Assembly (NCBI GenBank): GCA_003117195.1
Contig: BDSI01000076.1
Location: 434,001 to 498,000, forward strand
DNA from: Eudorina sp. 2006-703-Eu-15
Taxonomy: Eukaryota; Chlorophyta; Chlorophyceae; Chlamydomonadales; Volvocaceae
Direction: 5' to 3'
Length of the DNA stretch: 64,000 bases
Position numbers and translations under genes: made by a program. This document shows, piece after piece, positions 61,201 to 64,000 of this stretch. The notes beneath the pieces were generated by a model. The model made no database searches and had not been told where the DNA came from. It saw only the letters and a list, made by a program, of their open reading frames with translations. The number at the start of each line of letters is the position of its first letter. Position 1 is the stretch's first letter.

Positions 61201-63914
61201 CGGAGGTGGCGGTGGTGGTGATGGTGGTGCGGCACGCGCCCCCGCACGGGTTTGAGCTTCACTGCGGGGGTGGCGGGTGGTTGGGTGGGTGGTTGGGTGG
61301 GTGGTCGGGTGGGTGGTTGGGTGGGTGGTTGGGCGGGTGGTTGAGCAGGTGGATGGGTGGGTTGCGAACAGAGAGACTGAACGCAACAACCTGGGAGCAA
61401 AAATCCTTCCTAGTACAACAAAAGCCGTTCCACCCCCAAGTCCTGATAACTGTGTCGACGGCAGGGGCCGCCTCCGAGCTGCATCAAGTCGTCCGTGTGA
61501 TGGTGCTTGCTGGGTTGCCGGGTGACGCTGGCTGCCGCCTCGCCTACCCGGGCTTCCGCCTTCCCGCATCAGCGCCGCCGCCATCATCGGATCCATCTCC
61601 CACATCGGATTTGGATCCAGGACGTTCGAGGACATGCCGCCGTGAACAGCGCCGGACGGCAGCGGCACGGAGGCGAAAACGTTGGCGCCGTACGGGAATC
61701 CGCTGCCGCCACCGCCGCCGCCGAGACCGCCGTACAGCAGGTTGCTGGCGCCGCCGCCGCCTGCGCCCATCTGTTGGCCACCGCCGCCAGCCGCCAGCAA
61801 CTGCGGGTTGACGCTGCCGTTCGGTTGGCCGCCCTGAGGGGGTCAGAACCAACACCGGTGAACGGTTGGGCTGGGTACGTTTGCTCCAGGATTTGCCGTA
61901 TAAGGCCGCCAGGCCCGCGGCAGCCACTGCAGCCAACACACACAAGCTCGCTGACCAGCCCAAGTAGGTAGGTGACTCGGCACTTCGGAGCGCGTGCCCC
62001 ATTGGACTCCACCCCCACCCCAGCTACGCCTCATAAGCCACAGCATTACCACCAAGCCCCGGCTTGCAGTCGCTCGGGTCCCCGGAGACTGCAAAGGGGC
62101 CCCCGCCAGCCGACCCGCGGGCACACTGCCGTGCCGTGCCGTGCCACATGTCGTGCCGCGTGCCGTGGCCGCTGTGTATTTGTCCGCGTGCCCCGCTCCA
62201 TCCTACCAAGCCAGCCTCACAGCGCCCCACCGCCCCCGCCCCGCGTCACCGCCCCCGCCCCGCCTCACCGCGCCCCGCCCCGCCCCCCGCCTCAGTGCCC
62301 CGCCCCGCCCCCCTCCCCCATTCACCTGCGCCCGCAGCAGCATCCCAATCAGGCTGTCCCTCTCCCGGGTGAGGGCCGACACCTCCCGACTGAGAGACGA
62401 CACGTGGCCCCGCAGCTGCTCGAAGCGCTGCTGACCCGCGGGTCCGCCCGCGGCGGCGCTCATGGGCCGGCGGTCCAGCCCGTCTGCAGTCCACGACAGA
62501 GGAGGACCAGCGGGGGGGCGACCACGGGGCACGTAAGCCAGGGGCGGCACGGGAGGCCACCCGGGGGGGGGGCACACTACGGGGTGGCGACGCGGTAGCA
62601 GACCTGCCGGAAAAACCCACACCACGCAGTTGGAGCTCGCATCCACGCCGCGCTGCTTGTTTCGCGCAGGGGTGGCAGCGCGGTCGCACCGCCGGGCGCC
62701 CGCACGCGCCCCCGGACTTTCTTTCCTTCCCACAGGCACCACCACGTGGTGGTGTGGTGGCACCATTCTCCTCTGTCCACCTGTGCGGATGTGTCCGGGT
62801 CCATCCAGGGCTTGGGACCAACCACCAACCACCAACCAACCCGTACACCCGCCCGCCCACCCAAGCACCCACCGCTGCCGCGTCCCGCACCATAATGCGT
62901 ACCCCAGCTCTGGCAGAACTGGCAAAGCCACCCATCCCCCTTCTTACCCAAACCACCCGTATTGCTTTGCCAGCCCACCCACCGTCGCCGGAGCCCGAGC
63001 CGCGCCGCCGCTGTCCCTGGCCGCCGACGCCACCGGCTGCCCCCGCCAGGCCCGCCATCGCCATCGGAGGCAGCGGCCGCCCGGACGCCACCGCCTCCTC
63101 AAGCGCCTGTGGGAGGGGACGGGGCGCCACCGGCGAGGCGGCGTTCCGGTGGAGGTTGAGGTCCCGCGGTCGGAAGGGTTTTGAATGTGATGGCGCGGCG
63201 CTCGTGCACGTACGACATACGAAAGCCGTACATATCTTTGATGAGGAGGGAGTGCCAGTGATCTCTTGTTGGGTCCTCTGTGAATTCTTCATTCAATCGG
63301 TCATTCCGTCACGACACGCGGCGGCGCAGTTCTGTGCACATCGCAGCGACGGAGCTCACCCTGGAGCAGTCGTTGGTCCGCCCCTGCGGGCCGCTCCCCG
63401 CCCTTTCCCTGGACCGGCGCCTCCCCCCCTCCCACCTGCAGCCGCTCCCGCAGCTCGTCGCGCTCCGACTCGGCGTTGTTGGCGCGGCCCTCCATTGCCG
63501 ACATCTGCGCGAAGATGAAACAAAGGCACACGAAACCGATCGGACGCCGTGGATCTTGCCTCCATGGTATACAAAACCAAGGAAAACTACGAGCAAAACC
63601 GCGTAACGCGACGGACCCGCTGAAAACCGTATAAGGCGACGGATCCGCTGAAAACTGCGTAGAGCGACGGACCCGCCCACCTGAACGAGCGCCTCCCGGG
63701 CCCTCCGCAGCGCGAAGCTGCCCACGTTGATCGCCGCGGGGTTGAGCATCCGCCTCGCCTGGTTGCCCCCGCCCTCGCCCCCGCCGTCGTCCGAGCCCTC
63801 CCCGCCGGCAAGCTCCGGCGCCACGCCCGCCAGGCCCCGCCAGCGCGCCAGCTCCGACTTGGTCACGTCCAGCTCCCGCCGTACGGCGGTTAGTTGACTG
63901 TTAAGATGCTCCAC
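58247..63914 (-). CDS. Coiled-coil protein of unknown function, C-terminal 615 residues (5' end outside window)
   Basis: I do not recognise the family. Nine exons: 63914-63681, 63503-63435, 63106-62983, 62483-62326, 61833-61548, 61261-60947, 60343-60237, 59501-59385, 58684-58247; phases agree for 616 codons including stop. The first exon starts at a clear acceptor, so more exons lie beyond the right edge. Short heptad-like segments recur: VEHLNSQLTAVRRELDVTKS, NNAESERDELRERL, LRGHVSSLSREVSALTRERD, EAKHRINRLRDRASRL, YALKRKLVMAEKARSEA and SLVDENNRLKIILAAG. They alternate with Gly-, Ala- and Pro-rich linkers, a six-His run (about 61217-61234) and a basic C-terminus (VSNQRR). Inference: an elongated structural or cytoskeletal protein. 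A basal-body, flagellar or motor-associated role is possible but not shown by any motif. Confidence 0.75.
59977..60061 (+). repeat. Five-copy 17-bp tandem repeat in an intron of the coiled-coil gene
   Basis: The unit TGACCTGCTCTGACGCA is repeated five times without change. It lies in the intron between exons 60343-60237 and 59501-59385. Confidence 0.95.
61264..61345 (+). repeat. GGGTGGTT-type repeat in an intron of the coiled-coil gene
   Basis: A G/T-rich array of GGTTGGGTGG units, slightly varied, just upstream (on the coding strand) of the acceptor of exon 61261-60947, where it reads as a C/A-rich tract. Confidence 0.8.
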
Positions 63915-64000
63915 CTGCAGCGCATCGGTTCGTAGCGTACCGCACATCCTTGTTCGTGAACTACGGTATAGTCACCGAGGTTGTGGCGAAGCAACCCCGA

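Overview
The window comes from the nuclear genome of a volvocine green alga (Volvox/Gonium/Eudorina/Chlamydomonas relatives). The evidence is two pherophorin genes, the extracellular-matrix glycoproteins typical of this group, together with intron-dense genes using GTGAGT, GTGCGT and GTACGG donors, GC-rich exons, many microsatellites and TGTAA poly(A) motifs. I cannot name the species from the sequence. No prokaryotic operons, rRNA genes, intact tRNA genes or CRISPR arrays were seen. Gene models were built by hand from splice sites, reading phase and family motifs. Six of the seven span complete coding regions; the seventh runs off the right edge.

Left part (1-14.7 kb, minus strand): two pherophorin genes in tandem (CDS 1248-5693 and 8185-12296). 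They share an eight-exon structure in which every intron falls at the same place and phase, so they are a recent duplication. Each has a signal peptide, an N-terminal pherophorin domain, a Ser/Pro rod and a C-terminal pherophorin domain. Between them and the next gene lies a probable retroelement fragment inserted in a (CA)n tract.

Centre left (14.7-31.2 kb, minus strand): one large maintenance-type cytosine-5 DNA methyltransferase (DNMT1/MET1 family), about 37 exons and about 2,150 residues. It has two replication-foci domains, two BAH domains with long charged insertions, and a complete catalytic domain. One of its introns carries a tRNA-headed SINE with a 13-bp target-site duplication. About 1.2 kb separates its start from a head-to-head F-box/leucine-rich-repeat-like gene (32.4-39.1 kb, plus strand).

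Centre right (40.4-48.8 kb): a peroxisomal delta3,5-delta2,4-dienoyl-CoA isomerase (plus strand, C-terminal SRL), whose second intron holds 21 perfect AACCCC repeats, then a convergent RluA-type pseudouridine synthase (minus strand).

Right part (49.7-64 kb, minus strand): a secreted or membrane-anchored multicopper oxidase with all four copper-binding motifs, a 3.3-kb stretch with no gene I can support, and the 3' part of a coiled-coil protein gene continuing beyond the window.

The genes look like an ordinary chromosome-arm neighbourhood rather than a functional cluster. Two of them (pherophorins, multicopper oxidase) act outside the cell, one on chromatin, one in the peroxisome and one on RNA. 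I found no convincing new multi-gene system. The most unusual items are the charged insertions in the methyltransferase BAH domains, the SINE, the telomere-like intronic array and the Cys at the expected axial position of the oxidase type 1 copper site.
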